From Paracoccus contaminans (GTDB lineage Bacteria; Pseudomonadota; Alphaproteobacteria; Rhodobacterales; Rhodobacteraceae): a DNA stretch of 64,000 nucleotides. The translations under genes were made by a program, and so were the position numbers. Under the pieces are notes generated by a model. It was not told where the DNA came from and made no database searches. It saw only the letters and a program-made list of their open reading frames with translations. The stretch spans positions 833,001 through 897,000 of the forward strand of contig NZ_CP020612.1 in NCBI RefSeq assembly GCF_002105555.1. Direction: 5' to 3'. Positions 54,435 to 63,291 of the stretch are shown one piece after another. The first letter of the stretch is position 1. Each line of letters opens with the position of its first letter.

Positions 54435-56798
54435 ATGCAGGTGACCTACCTCGCCCATGATCTTGATGATCCGTCATGCTGGCGCCGGGTGGACATGCTG
54501 CGCCGGGGCGGCGCCCGGGTGCGCGTCGCCGGCTTCCGGCGGGGCGACGGCCCCCTGCCTGAACCCGCGATTGTCCTCGGGCGCACGGCGAACGGCCGGC
54601 TTGTGCAGCGGGTCCGCGCCATCATGGCCGCGGCGCCCCGCATCGCGCGCCTGATCCCGCCCCCCGGCACGGCGCACCGCGCGCCGGACGGCAGCGCGCC
54701 GGGCGAGACGATCCTTGCCCGCAACCTGGAAATGCTGGCGCTGGGGGCCGCCCTGCTGCGGACGCGCAAGGCGGGGGGGGCAGCTGCGCGGCTGGTCTAT
54801 GAACTGCTCGACATCCATGGGATGATGCTGGGGAACGGTGGCGTTCACCGCCTGCTGCGCCGGATCGAGGCGGGATTGATGCGCCGCGCATCCATGGTGG
54901 TGATCTCGTCCCCGGCCTTTGCGGCGCATTACCTGCGGGCCTTCGGCCAGCCCCCCATCCCCGCGCTGCTGGTCGAGAACAAGCCCTTCGCGCGCGCCGC
55001 CCTCTCCGACGGCGCGGCGCAGGGCGCGCCGCGCGGCCTCGCCCAGGGCGGGCCGCTGGTCGTCGGCTGGTTCGGGATGCTGCGCTGCGCCTGGTCGCTG
55101 CAAACGCTCGACCGCGTGACCCGCGCCGATCCGGGCCGCTATCGGGTGGTGCTGCGCGGCAGGCCGGCGCTGGACGTGATGCCCGATTTCCATGCCGTCA
55201 TCAAGGCCAACCCGGATCTGGACTATCTGGGGCCCTATCGCTGGCCGGATGATCTGGGCGCGATCTATGGCGCGATCGACGTGGCCTGGCTCATCGACCG
55301 CTATCAGGCGGGCCAGAATTCGGACTGGCTGCTGCCGAACCGCCTTTACGAGGGCTGCCTGAACGGGGCGGTGCCCGTGGTGCTGGCAGGAACCGAGGTC
55401 GCGCGCCGCATCGACGCATGGGGCTGCGGGTTCGAGGTGGCCGCCCCCGAATCCCAGGCTGTCGCGGCCGCGCTGGGGGGAATCGACGCGCCCCGTCTGG
55501 CCGCGCGCCGTGCGGCCGTCGGCGCGATCCCGCGCGCGGCCCTGCAGATGGACGATGCCGAATGCCGGCGCCTGACACAGGCGATCTGCGGTGCGGTCGA
55601 AGAAGGCGCAGGCGACGCCCTGCCGGCCGGGAACCCGGGCCCCGGCATGGCCGCCGCCACGGGCACCCCTGCCGCAGCTTCCCCTGCCGCTGCTTTTGCT
55701 GCCCCTGATGCCCCCGATCCACGCGGCCCCGCCCCTGCCGCCCCGGTCAGTGCCGGCGCGGCACCCATGGGCGGCGCCCCTGCGCTCGATTTGCCCGATC
55801 CGGCCGGCCCCGTGGCGGGACGGGTTCTGATCGTCATTCCGACCCTGAACGAGGCCGCGCATATCGCCGATGTCCTGGACGCCGTGCTGCCCTTTGCAGA
55901 CCGCGCGGATGCGCGGATCGTGGTCGTCGATGGCGGATCGGCCGATGCAACGGCGGCCATCGTTCGCAAGCACGCCGCCCGCCACCCGCGCATCGCGCTG
56001 CTGGACAACCCTGGGCGGCTGCAGGCTGCGGCGGTCAACCGGGCGGTCGAGGCATGGGGCGAGGGTCATGAGTGGCTGCTGCGGCTGGATGCGCATAGTG
56101 CCTATCCGCCCGATTACGGCGACGCCCTGCTGGCCGAGGCAGCCCAGACCGGCGCCGACAGCGTGGTCGTGTCGATGCAGGCACAGGGTGAAGGGGGCCT
56201 GCAACGCCTGATCGCGGATGCGCAGAATTCGCGCATCGGCAATGGCGGATCGGCCCATCGGCTGGCCGGGCGCGGGGCATGGGTCGATCACGGCCACCAT
56301 GCCCTGATGCGGATGGCGGCCTTCCGCGCCGTTGGGGGCTATGACGAACGCTTCAGCCACAACGAGGACGCCGAGCTGGATCACCGGCTGCGCGCGGCCG
56401 GATACCGCATCCGGCTGACCGGGCGCACGGCGCTGGGCTATTTCCCGCGCAAGCGGCTGGCGCCGCTGATGCGGCAGTATTTCAATTTCGGCCGGGGCCG
56501 CGCCCGCAACCTTGCCAAGCACGGCACGCGCCCGGCCCTGCGGCAGGCGGCCGTGGCGATGCTGGCCCCGGCGCTGCTGCTGACCCTTCTGGTGCCGCTC
56601 AGCCCCGTCTTTGCCCTGCCGCTGGCGGTATGGCTGCTGGCCTGCCTTGCAGGCGGGCTGATGATCGCCCGGTCCACGCGCAACCCGGCCGGGGTGCTTG
56701 CGGGCTTCATCGCGGGGCTGATGCATCTTGCCTGGTCGGCCGGATACTGGTCCGAGCGGCTTGCCCCCGCGCCCCGGATCGGAAGGACAGCGACATGA
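54435..56798 (+). CDS. Fused glycosyltransferase: GT4-like N-half and ExoA-type GT2 C-half
   Basis: A 787-residue protein with two enzymes. Residues about 1-390 form a GT-B-like transferase (MQVTYLAHDLDDPSCWRRVD; IVVGWFGMLRCAWSLQ-like region; LLPNRLYEGCLNGAVPVVLA). An Ala/Pro-rich linker spans about 395-460. Residues about 461-710 are a GT2 enzyme (VLIVIPTLNEAAHIADVLDA, VVVDGGSADATAAIV, LLRLDAHSAYPPDYGDALL, HNEDAELDHRL) followed by three hydrophobic helices, the layout of ExoA, which adds the second sugar (beta-1,3-glucose) in succinoglycan. ATG 54435 was preferred to 54414 because the family-like sequence begins there. It overlaps the next gene by 4 nt. Confidence 0.85.
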   Translation: MQVTYLAHDLDDPSCWRRVDMLRRGGARVRVAGFRRGDGPLPEPAIVLGRTANGRLVQRVRAIMAAAPRIARLIPPPGTAHRAPDGSAPGETILARNLEMLALGAALLRTRKAGGAAARLVYELLDIHGMMLGNGGVHRLLRRIEAGLMRRASMVVISSPAFAAHYLRAFGQPPIPALLVENKPFARAALSDGAAQGAPRGLAQGGPLVVGWFGMLRCAWSLQTLDRVTRADPGRYRVVLRGRPALDVMPDFHAVIKANPDLDYLGPYRWPDDLGAIYGAIDVAWLIDRYQAGQNSDWLLPNRLYEGCLNGAVPVVLAGTEVARRIDAWGCGFEVAAPESQAVAAALGGIDAPRLAARRAAVGAIPRAALQMDDAECRRLTQAICGAVEEGAGDALPAGNPGPGMAAATGTPAAASPAAAFAAPDAPDPRGPAPAAPVSAGAAPMGGAPALDLPDPAGPVAGRVLIVIPTLNEAAHIADVLDAVLPFADRADARIVVVDGGSADATAAIVRKHAARHPRIALLDNPGRLQAAAVNRAVEAWGEGHEWLLRLDAHSAYPPDYGDALLAEAAQTGADSVVVSMQAQGEGGLQRLIADAQNSRIGNGGSAHRLAGRGAWVDHGHHALMRMAAFRAVGGYDERFSHNEDAELDHRLRAAGYRIRLTGRTALGYFPRKRLAPLMRQYFNFGRGRARNLAKHGTRPALRQAAVAMLAPALLLTLLVPLSPVFALPLAVWLLACLAGGLMIARSTRNPAGVLAGFIAGLMHLAWSAGYWSERLAPAPRIGRTAT

Positions 56799-57775
56799 TC
56801 CCCGACGAACCCGAGGCGCTGCTGATCGCCGTCTGCACCTTTCGCCGCGCCGCCATTGCCGAGACGCTGGAATCCCTGGCACGGCTGCAACCCTGCGGCC
56901 TGCCGGTGCGGATCGCCGTGGCCGACAATGACACCGCCCCGAGCGCCCGCGCCGCGATCGAGGCGATCGCCGCCGCCCATCCCTTGCCCATCACCTATCT
57001 GCACGCCCCGCAGGCCAATATCTCGATTGCGCGCAATGCCTTGCTGGATCACGCCCGCAGCACCGGGATCAGGCTGATGGCCTGGATCGACGATGACGAG
57101 ATCGCCGATCCCGCCTGGCTTGCCGCGCTGGTCCGGATGTGGCGCGCCTGCGGCCCGGATGGACGGCCCGGCGCGGTGCTGGGCCCGGTGCGCGCGGATT
57201 ATCTGCCCGGCGCACCGGCCTGGATGGATCGCGCGCGCGCCCATGACACGCTGCCCGTTATCGGGCAGGACGGGGCCATCGCCTCGGGATATACCTGCAA
57301 CATGCTGCTGGACCTGAACGATCCGGCGGCGGCTGGGCTGCGCTTCGACCTTGGCCGCGGCCGCACGGGGGGCGAGGACAGCGCCTTCTTTGCCGCCTTT
57401 CGCGCTGCCGGAGGGCGCATCGCCTTTGCGCCCGACGCGCTGGTGCGCGAGACCGTGCCCGCCGACCGCGCCCGGCTGGGATGGCTGATGCGGCGGCGCT
57501 ATCGGATGGGCCAGACCCATGCCAGCCTGATCGCCCAGGATCGCGGTGCGCTGGGCCGGGCGGCAGCCGCAGGGCTGGCCGGCGCCAAGGCCGCGGCCTG
57601 CGCCGGGCTGGCGCTGCTGGCCGCTACCGACCCGGCGCGGCGCAACCGCCAGATCATGCGCGCCGCCCTGCATATGGGCGCGGTGGCCCATCTGGCCGGC
57701 GCGCGGCAGATCGTAATCTATGGCACCCCCGCCGGCACGAAGAGCCCGGACGGCGCCGCCCCCGAGGAAAACTGA
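56795..57775 (+). CDS. GT2 glycosyltransferase, ExoM-like
   Basis: A 326-residue family 2 glycosyltransferase: LLIAVCTFRRAAIAETLESL, IAVADNDTAPSARAAIEAIA, ANISIARNALLDHA and the DxD-type WIDDDEIADPAWLAAL. It also has GGEDSAFFAAFRAAGGRIAF and VRETVPADRARLGWLMRRRY in the acceptor half. The C(T/P)FRR plus N-x-S-x-A-R-N pattern is typical of ExoM, a beta-1,4-glucosyltransferase of succinoglycan synthesis, but the sugar specificity is not certain. It overlaps its neighbours by 4 nt upstream and 1 nt downstream. Confidence 0.85.
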   Translation: MIPDEPEALLIAVCTFRRAAIAETLESLARLQPCGLPVRIAVADNDTAPSARAAIEAIAAAHPLPITYLHAPQANISIARNALLDHARSTGIRLMAWIDDDEIADPAWLAALVRMWRACGPDGRPGAVLGPVRADYLPGAPAWMDRARAHDTLPVIGQDGAIASGYTCNMLLDLNDPAAAGLRFDLGRGRTGGEDSAFFAAFRAAGGRIAFAPDALVRETVPADRARLGWLMRRRYRMGQTHASLIAQDRGALGRAAAAGLAGAKAAACAGLALLAATDPARRNRQIMRAALHMGAVAHLAGARQIVIYGTPAGTKSPDGAAPEEN

Positions 57776-60180
57776 TGGCCCGCGCACTCCAGCCCTATGA
57801 TCCGTCGAACGTCTATGCCGCGCATTCCAGCCCTCCGGTCGAGACGATCGACCTGAGCCGCCTGATGACGGCGCTGCGGCGCCAGCGCACGACCATCCTG
57901 CTGCCTGCGATCCTGATGGGGGCGCTGGGCGTCGTCTATGCCAAGACCGCGCCCGACACCTATTCGGGCTATGCCAGCCTGATGCTGGACAGCAACATGA
58001 GCGGCGCGATCCGCCAGGTGGGCGGCATCGACCGCACAGTCCTGCCCGACGACATGATCGAGAACGCGCGGGTCGTGCTGGAATCGGACAAGCTTGCCTT
58101 CGACGTGCTCGACCGCACCGGGCTGCAGAACGATCCTGCCTTCCTGGAGCCGCCGGTCTCGGGCTTTTCGCGCGCCGTTGGCAAGGTCATGGGAACCATC
58201 CTGCAGCCGGTCACCTGGACGCGCGCGCAGCTTGAACGGATGCTGGCCACACCCGGCGCGCAGGAGCCGGGCACGGCCACCGCTCAGCCGGGTGATCCGG
58301 CGGGCGGGACCGCCCAGCCGATCGACCCCATGCGCCGCCTGGCCGCCGCCATGCTGCAGGGCGGGATCGATGTCTATCGCCAAGGGCGCAGCACGGCCGT
58401 CACCGTCGCCTATACCGCCTATGACCCGGCGACCGCGGCCGCTGTCGCGAATGCCTATGCCGACGCCTATGTTCAGGACATGCTGACGGCCAATGCCTCG
58501 GCCGTGGGGCAGACCACCGCATGGATGCGCGGCCGGGTCGAGGAACTGCGCAGTCAGGCCCAGGCCGCTGCCGCCGCCGCCGAAAAATTCAGCACCGAAC
58601 ATGGCCTAATCGGCACGACGGGGGGCGATCTGCTGACCAGCCAGGCGGTGAGCGAGCTGAACACCAGCCTGACAACAGCCGTCGGGGACATGGCGCGCGC
58701 GCAGGCCGTGCTGGATACCTATGACAAGGCCGTCGCCGCGGGGGTCGAGGGGCTGACCTCGGGGATCGACCTGACCATCGGGGGCGAGATTTCGGATGCG
58801 CTCAGCGGGCGGATCAGCAACTACAACGATGTGCGCGCCCGGTTGCAGCGGACGATCGCGAATGCCGGCCCCGGCGCGCCGCAGGTCGCAGGGCTGCGCC
58901 AGACGCTCAGCACCACGGCCCAGCGCCTGTTCGTCGAGCTTCAGGGCCAGCAGCAGGAAGCGCGCAGCGCCCTGGCCGTGGCCAAGGCGCGCGTCGATGC
59001 GCTGCAGGCCAGCCTTGACGAGGCGACACGGCGCAACAACGCCCAGGCGGCCAACATGGTCAAGCTGGACGCCCTGCAGAAAGAGGCGGCGACCCTGTCC
59101 GAGCTTTACCAGGCGACGCTGACCAAGGCCCAGGAAATCGAACAGCAGCAGTCCTTCCCGGTCAGCAATGTTCGCATCCTGTCCTATGCCCAGCCCCCGC
59201 TGCACCCGTCCGGCCCCTCGACCATGCGGGCGGCGTCGATGATGCTGGTGCTGGGGCTGTTCTTCGGGATCCTGCGGGCCGCCTTGCGCGAGGCGCGCGA
59301 ACGCTTCGTGCGCACCGCCAGCGACGTGACGGATCACTCGCCCCTGCGCTTTCTGGGGCATCTGCCGGTGCTGCCCCGCACCCGCAACCGGGCCGAGCGC
59401 GCCGCGCAGCCGTTGCCGGCGCCCCCCGCGCCCACAGGGGGCACGCTGCCCGCGATCGGGCGCCGCTACAAGGCGATCAGGGCGACGGTGCCGATCCTCA
59501 GCTTTCCCAATTCGGTCTATGCCGAAACCTTGCGCCATATCCATCTGGCGGTCGGAACCCGGCACGAGGAGGTGCCGCTGCTGGGGATCACCTCGTTCCA
59601 TCCCTATGAAGGCCGGGCGGCGGTGTCGCTGAACTTTGCAGGACAGTTCGGGCTGGGCAAGGATTCGGTCCTGCTGATCGACGCCGACAGCCGCGGCCGC
59701 GCGCTCAGCCGGATGATCGGCATGGATGCGGTGCCGGGCCTCAGCGACGCGGCCGCGGGCCAAGGCGACTGGCGCGACATGCTGGCCACGATCGAGCAGA
59801 CCAACGTGACCGTGCTGCCCTGCGGGCTGGGCACGGGCGGCCGGGCGGACGACCTGATCACCGCGGCCTTCATGACACGCCTGCTGGACGAGGCGCGGAG
59901 CCTGTTCGGATCCATCGTGATCGACGTGCCCCCGCTTTACCCGGTGGCCCAGGGCCGGGCGATCCTGCACGAGCTGCCGCATTTCGCGATCGTGGCCGAA
60001 TGGGGCAAGACGCCGCGCAACATGCCCGAAATCGCCCTTGCCGATGATCCCGAGCTGGAGGCGCGCTGCGTGGGGGTCGTGTATGACCGCGTCAACCTGC
60101 GCCGGCTGCGGCGCTATTTGCCGCCGGGGGCAGCAGAAAATTATGTCGGGATGGCAAAGGCCTATTCACAGGCACGCTAG
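57775..60180 (+). CDS. ExoP/Wzc-like polysaccharide co-polymerase with degenerate kinase domain
   Basis: An 801-residue inner-membrane chain-length and export protein. Wzz-type N-terminus (LSRLMTALRRQRTTILLPAI; helix at about 38-58), a long periplasmic coiled coil (about 180-470) and the proline-rich FPVSNVRILSYAQPPLHPSG before the second helix (about 483-505). The cytoplasmic domain (about 570-801) resembles a BY-kinase, but the Walker A place reads TSFHPYEGRAAVSLNFAGQF without GK(S/T), and Walker A' VLLIDADSRGRAL is kept only in part. It probably works as a structural co-polymerase without ATP-driven autophosphorylation. A single Tyr-containing tail (ENYVGMAKAYSQAR) ends the protein. Confidence 0.88.
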   Translation: MARALQPYDPSNVYAAHSSPPVETIDLSRLMTALRRQRTTILLPAILMGALGVVYAKTAPDTYSGYASLMLDSNMSGAIRQVGGIDRTVLPDDMIENARVVLESDKLAFDVLDRTGLQNDPAFLEPPVSGFSRAVGKVMGTILQPVTWTRAQLERMLATPGAQEPGTATAQPGDPAGGTAQPIDPMRRLAAAMLQGGIDVYRQGRSTAVTVAYTAYDPATAAAVANAYADAYVQDMLTANASAVGQTTAWMRGRVEELRSQAQAAAAAAEKFSTEHGLIGTTGGDLLTSQAVSELNTSLTTAVGDMARAQAVLDTYDKAVAAGVEGLTSGIDLTIGGEISDALSGRISNYNDVRARLQRTIANAGPGAPQVAGLRQTLSTTAQRLFVELQGQQQEARSALAVAKARVDALQASLDEATRRNNAQAANMVKLDALQKEAATLSELYQATLTKAQEIEQQQSFPVSNVRILSYAQPPLHPSGPSTMRAASMMLVLGLFFGILRAALREARERFVRTASDVTDHSPLRFLGHLPVLPRTRNRAERAAQPLPAPPAPTGGTLPAIGRRYKAIRATVPILSFPNSVYAETLRHIHLAVGTRHEEVPLLGITSFHPYEGRAAVSLNFAGQFGLGKDSVLLIDADSRGRALSRMIGMDAVPGLSDAAAGQGDWRDMLATIEQTNVTVLPCGLGTGGRADDLITAAFMTRLLDEARSLFGSIVIDVPPLYPVAQGRAILHELPHFAIVAEWGKTPRNMPEIALADDPELEARCVGVVYDRVNLRRLRRYLPPGAAENYVGMAKAYSQAR

Positions 60181-60265
60181 AATTGCTGCGGCGCCGCGTA
60201 TTTTAACGATTGATTAATCCCCCTTCCCCTAGTTTCTGCTAGGATTCAGTTGAAGAGGGTCAACC
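60181..60265 (+). promoter_or_regulatory. AT-rich promoter/operator region with CCTAG-N6-CTAGG dyad
   Basis: An AT-rich patch (TATTTTAACGATTGATTAAT, 60199-60218) is followed by the perfect dyad CCTAG-TTTCTG-CTAGG (60228-60243), 23 nt before the ATG of the small membrane gene. Such AT-rich sites upstream of exo genes are bound by MucR/Ros-type regulators in rhizobia; here that is only a suggestion. Confidence 0.5.
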
Positions 60266-60505
60266 ATGTTCGTGATCCGTTACCTGATGGTCGCGCTGGC
60301 GGTTTTGTCCGCAACACTTGCCTTTGGCCTTGGCGCGGGGCTGGGGGGCTGGCGGATAGCCGGGCTGATGGCCCTTGTGGCCCTGGCCCTTCAGGCGGGC
60401 GTGGTCGGCTATGTTGCCCTTCTTGCCTTCCGTCCGCGCCCCTGGCGTGGGGACACGGCCAAAAGCGGGCTGCATAACTCTCACCTGGTCATTCTGCCCA
60501 AATAG
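60266..60505 (+). CDS. Small two-helix membrane protein, ExoX/SyrA (exopolysaccharide production repressor)-like
   Basis: A 79-residue product starting MFVIRYLMVALAVLSATLAF with a second helix (ALVALALQAGVVGYVALLAF) and a basic tail. The size, the two helices and the M-(F/Y)-x-x-R start with an A-L-Q-x-G-Y/V pattern resemble the ExoX/Psi/SyrA family, small membrane proteins that reduce exopolysaccharide synthesis post-translationally by acting against the ExoY-type transferase. The position after the exoP-like gene supports this. Its last 25 bp overlap the convergent ABC exporter gene. A sequence search would settle the family. Confidence 0.6.
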   Translation: MFVIRYLMVALAVLSATLAFGLGAGLGGWRIAGLMALVALALQAGVVGYVALLAFRPRPWRGDTAKSGLHNSHLVILPK

Positions 60506-62349
60506 CTTTCGGGCAGGGCCGCGCCCTCGCGCGGGCGGCTCGCCTCGACGATGCGGCCCTCGTCCATCACATAGACGGCATCGGCAGCACGGATCAGCGC
60601 CGGCCGATGCGTGATGGCCAGAATCGTCATCTGCCCGCGCAATCCCTCGATCGCCTTGACGAGCGCCTCTTCGTTCTCCCAGTCCAGCGCGCTTGTCGCC
60701 TCGTCGAGGATCAGCACATCGGGGCGGCGCAGCAGCGCGCGGGCAATGGCGATCCGCTGGCGTTCCCCCCCCGACAGCAGCGTGCCCCTGTCGCCCATCT
60801 CGGTATCCAGCCCCTGCGGCAGCGCGCGCACGAAACCGGCCGAGGCAAGATCCAGCGCCGCGAGGATCCGGCCGTCATCCACCGCATCGCCCGCGGCCGC
60901 GGCGATCGCGATATTGGCGCGAATCGTGTCGTTCAGCATGAACGGTTCCTGCGCGACATAGCCGGTGCGGTCGCGCCAGCCGCGCAGCTGCTCGGTCGCC
61001 AGGACCGCGCCGTCGATCAGCACCCGGCCCTGCTCGGGTTGCAGCAGCCCCAGGATGATATCGGCCGCCGTGCTTTTCCCCGCCCCGGATGGCCCGGCCA
61101 GAACCGTCATCTCGCCAACACGCAGCGTCAGCGAACAATCGGTCAGGGCGTTGCGCGCCTCGCCCGGAAAGCGCCAGGTCACGCGGTCCAGCCGGATGTC
61201 GCGGCGCGGCGCGGCGATCGGCGCGCTGCCCCCCATCGCCGCATCGGAATGGGCGCGCAGATCCTGCTGCAGGCGGTTGATCGCGCCCCAGGCGGGCAGG
61301 TCCACCATCAACTGCTGCAGCGAGGCCTGCACCCCCAGAAAGCGCGGCGCTGTCCGCATGAACAGCAGCAGCAGGATGACGATGCGCGCCACGTCCAGAT
61401 GCGCCCAACCCAGCGCCACCCAGATGAACAGCGAGGCGCCCGACACGACGGCGAACTGAAACAGGCCGCCGCCCAGCGTGGTCTGGCGGGTGAATTCGCG
61501 CGCATCGTCCCTGGTCTGGTCGAGGATGCCGCCGAACAGCCGCAGATAGCGGCTTTCCAGGTTCATGCTGCGCGCCATCTTCAGGCTGCCCACGAATTCG
61601 GACACGGCATGCAGCTGCGCCTGCCGCTGTGCCTGCAGGCGGTCGCCATAGACGGTCGCCAACCGCCGGAAGGGCCGCATCAGCAGCAGCGCCACAACCC
61701 CGAAGCCATAGGACAGGATCGTCATGGGCGCCGAGATCATCAGGCTCAGCCCGAAATACAGCAGCAGGCCGACAAGGCTCTGCAGGATGGTCAGCACCAG
61801 ATAGGCGGCAAGATACAGCCGCTCGATCTCGCCGCTGAGGGCGTGCTCGATGCGTGTGCGGGGGATGCGCGCCACATGATCCCAGCGGGCATGGGCCACG
61901 TCGCGGAACAGGGCGATGCGATAGAAATTGGTAAAATCATGGATCAGGTCTGACAGATAGACGGCCTTGGTGCGGTTGAAGGCCATCTGCAGCGCCGTCA
62001 GCGCCACGATCCCCAAAAGCAGCGCCCCAAGCGGAATCCGCTCTGGCAGGAACCCCAGCCCGGGCAGATCGACCCCCGACATGTCCACGACCGTGCCGCC
62101 CGCGCCCACCAGCTTCAGCACCGGCAGGAACATCAGGATGGTCATCCCCTCGGTCAGCGTGCCCAGGATCAGCAGCACCAGCCCGATGGTCAGCCGCCGC
62201 CCTTCAAGATGCCTCAGCGCCTGCCAGAAGGATGCCAGATCCGCCCGGCCGGACGCGCCTTTCGGCGCAGCCTCCGCCTGGGGCGGCGGGGCGTCTTCGG
62301 GCGGCGCGGCAGGGGGGGAGGAGGGCGATTGCGCGGACATGCTCGCCAC
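60481..62349 (-). CDS. ABC exporter, fused permease and ATPase (lasso-peptide D-type)
   Basis: A 622-residue half-exporter. A Pro/Ala-rich N-terminal tail (about 1-35) precedes six membrane helices (about 50-345) and the ATPase (about 385-600) with Walker A GPSGAGKST, Q-loop YVAQEPFMLNDTIRANI, signature LLSGGERQRIAIARALL and Walker B VLILDEATSALDWENEEAL. It ends 3 nt from the HPr-kinase-like gene on the same strand, next to an asparagine-synthetase-like gene, which matches the exporter (D protein) of lasso-peptide clusters. A role in exporting polysaccharide or lipid cannot be excluded from the sequence. A start at 62340 (MSAQSPSS) is also possible. Confidence 0.88.
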   Translation of the reverse strand: MASMSAQSPSSPPAAPPEDAPPPQAEAAPKGASGRADLASFWQALRHLEGRRLTIGLVLLILGTLTEGMTILMFLPVLKLVGAGGTVVDMSGVDLPGLGFLPERIPLGALLLGIVALTALQMAFNRTKAVYLSDLIHDFTNFYRIALFRDVAHARWDHVARIPRTRIEHALSGEIERLYLAAYLVLTILQSLVGLLLYFGLSLMISAPMTILSYGFGVVALLLMRPFRRLATVYGDRLQAQRQAQLHAVSEFVGSLKMARSMNLESRYLRLFGGILDQTRDDAREFTRQTTLGGGLFQFAVVSGASLFIWVALGWAHLDVARIVILLLLFMRTAPRFLGVQASLQQLMVDLPAWGAINRLQQDLRAHSDAAMGGSAPIAAPRRDIRLDRVTWRFPGEARNALTDCSLTLRVGEMTVLAGPSGAGKSTAADIILGLLQPEQGRVLIDGAVLATEQLRGWRDRTGYVAQEPFMLNDTIRANIAIAAAAGDAVDDGRILAALDLASAGFVRALPQGLDTEMGDRGTLLSGGERQRIAIARALLRRPDVLILDEATSALDWENEEALVKAIEGLRGQMTILAITHRPALIRAADAVYVMDEGRIVEASRPREGAALPESYLGRMTR

Positions 62350-62351
62350 CC

Positions 62352-63269
62352 TCAGCCCTCGTCCAGGTCGCGGTCGATGGCGGCCCGGATCTCGGCGGCG
62401 CGGTCAAGCCCCGCGGCCAGCAGCAGCCGGCGCGGCGGCGATTGCCGGGCCAGGCGCGCGGCATCGCGGAAATGCGTCGCCGCCGCATCCCCCTGCAACA
62501 GATCCTCGCCAAAGCGCAGGCCATAGGAAAAGCGCATCACGGCGGGCAGCCGCTCGGCGGGCGCGATGGGCTGGACCGCGGCGGGGGCACCTTCGGGCGC
62601 GCGTTCCAGCACATAGATGCGGCTGGCAGGCACCGGCTGCGACGCTACGCGGCCCGGGTCCAGCATCGCGCGGGCCTTGTCGATCTGGTCATGCACATGG
62701 CCGCGGATCACCGCCCCGCCCGGCAGCAGCCGCGCGGCCTCGGCCGACAGCTTGACCTGCCCGAAACCGGGCAGCATCCGCCCCTGCGCGTCGATCGCGA
62801 CCAGATCATCGGACAGAAGTTGCGCCCCCTGGGCCAGCAGCCCGGTCGCCGTGGTGGACTTGCCGGTGCCCTTGTCGGCCAGGAAGGCCAGCCCGTGCCC
62901 GCGATAGACGACGGCGCTGGCATGCAGCACGAACAGCCCTTGCCGCCGCAACGCCTCGAACAGGACCGGGCCGAGCAGCGGAAAGGCCAGCAGGTCATCC
63001 GAAACGCCGGTCGCCCGCTCGATCCCGATCTGCCGCCCATCGGCCGAGACGGTAAAGGCCCCGACAGCCGGCCACCAGAACCACGTGCCCTCGGGGCCAA
63101 AGCGGCAGGCCGATTCCTCGCCCCGGAAGGGCAGCATCTGGGGCGCTTCGGCAATGGCCAGATCGGCGGGCGTGCCGGGCGCACCTTCGGCAAGTTCCGG
63201 CAGGGGGATGCCGGAGGTGATGGCAAGCCCGTAGGCACAATAGGCATGGACAGCGGAAAGGTCGGTCAT
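62352..63269 (-). CDS. HPr-kinase-like protein (lasso-peptide-associated kinase type)
   Basis: A 305-residue protein whose central domain carries an HPrK-type P-loop [17 protein letters not shown] (about 131-147) followed by [19 protein letters not shown], the characteristic S-D-D of the family. It lacks the N-terminal regulatory domain of true HPr kinase and has its own N-terminus ([15 protein letters not shown]...). Such truncated HPrK proteins occur in lasso-peptide clusters, where they phosphorylate the precursor peptide C-terminus (shown for paeninodin-type systems). The start at 63269 follows the asparagine-synthetase-like stop by 22 nt. Confidence 0.85.
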   Translation of the reverse strand: MTDLSAVHAYCAYGLAITSGIPLPELAEGAPGTPADLAIAEAPQMLPFRGEESACRFGPEGTWFWWPAVGAFTVSADGRQIGIERATGVSDDLLAFPLLGPVLFEALRRQGLFVLHASAVVYRGHGLAFLADKGTGKSTTATGLLAQGAQLLSDDLVAIDAQGRMLPGFGQVKLSAEAARLLPGGAVIRGHVHDQIDKARAMLDPGRVASQPVPASRIYVLERAPEGAPAAVQPIAPAERLPAVMRFSYGLRFGEDLLQGDAAATHFRDAARLARQSPPRRLLLAAGLDRAAEIRAAIDRDLDEG

Positions 63270-63291
63270 GGCTGGAGGGAAATCGCCTTGG

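Noticed and set aside
54435..56798. A missed stop or frameshift joining two separate glycosyltransferase genes
   Set aside because: The frame is open without interruption, and the join is an Ala/Pro linker typical of natural domain fusions, so I treat it as a true fusion.
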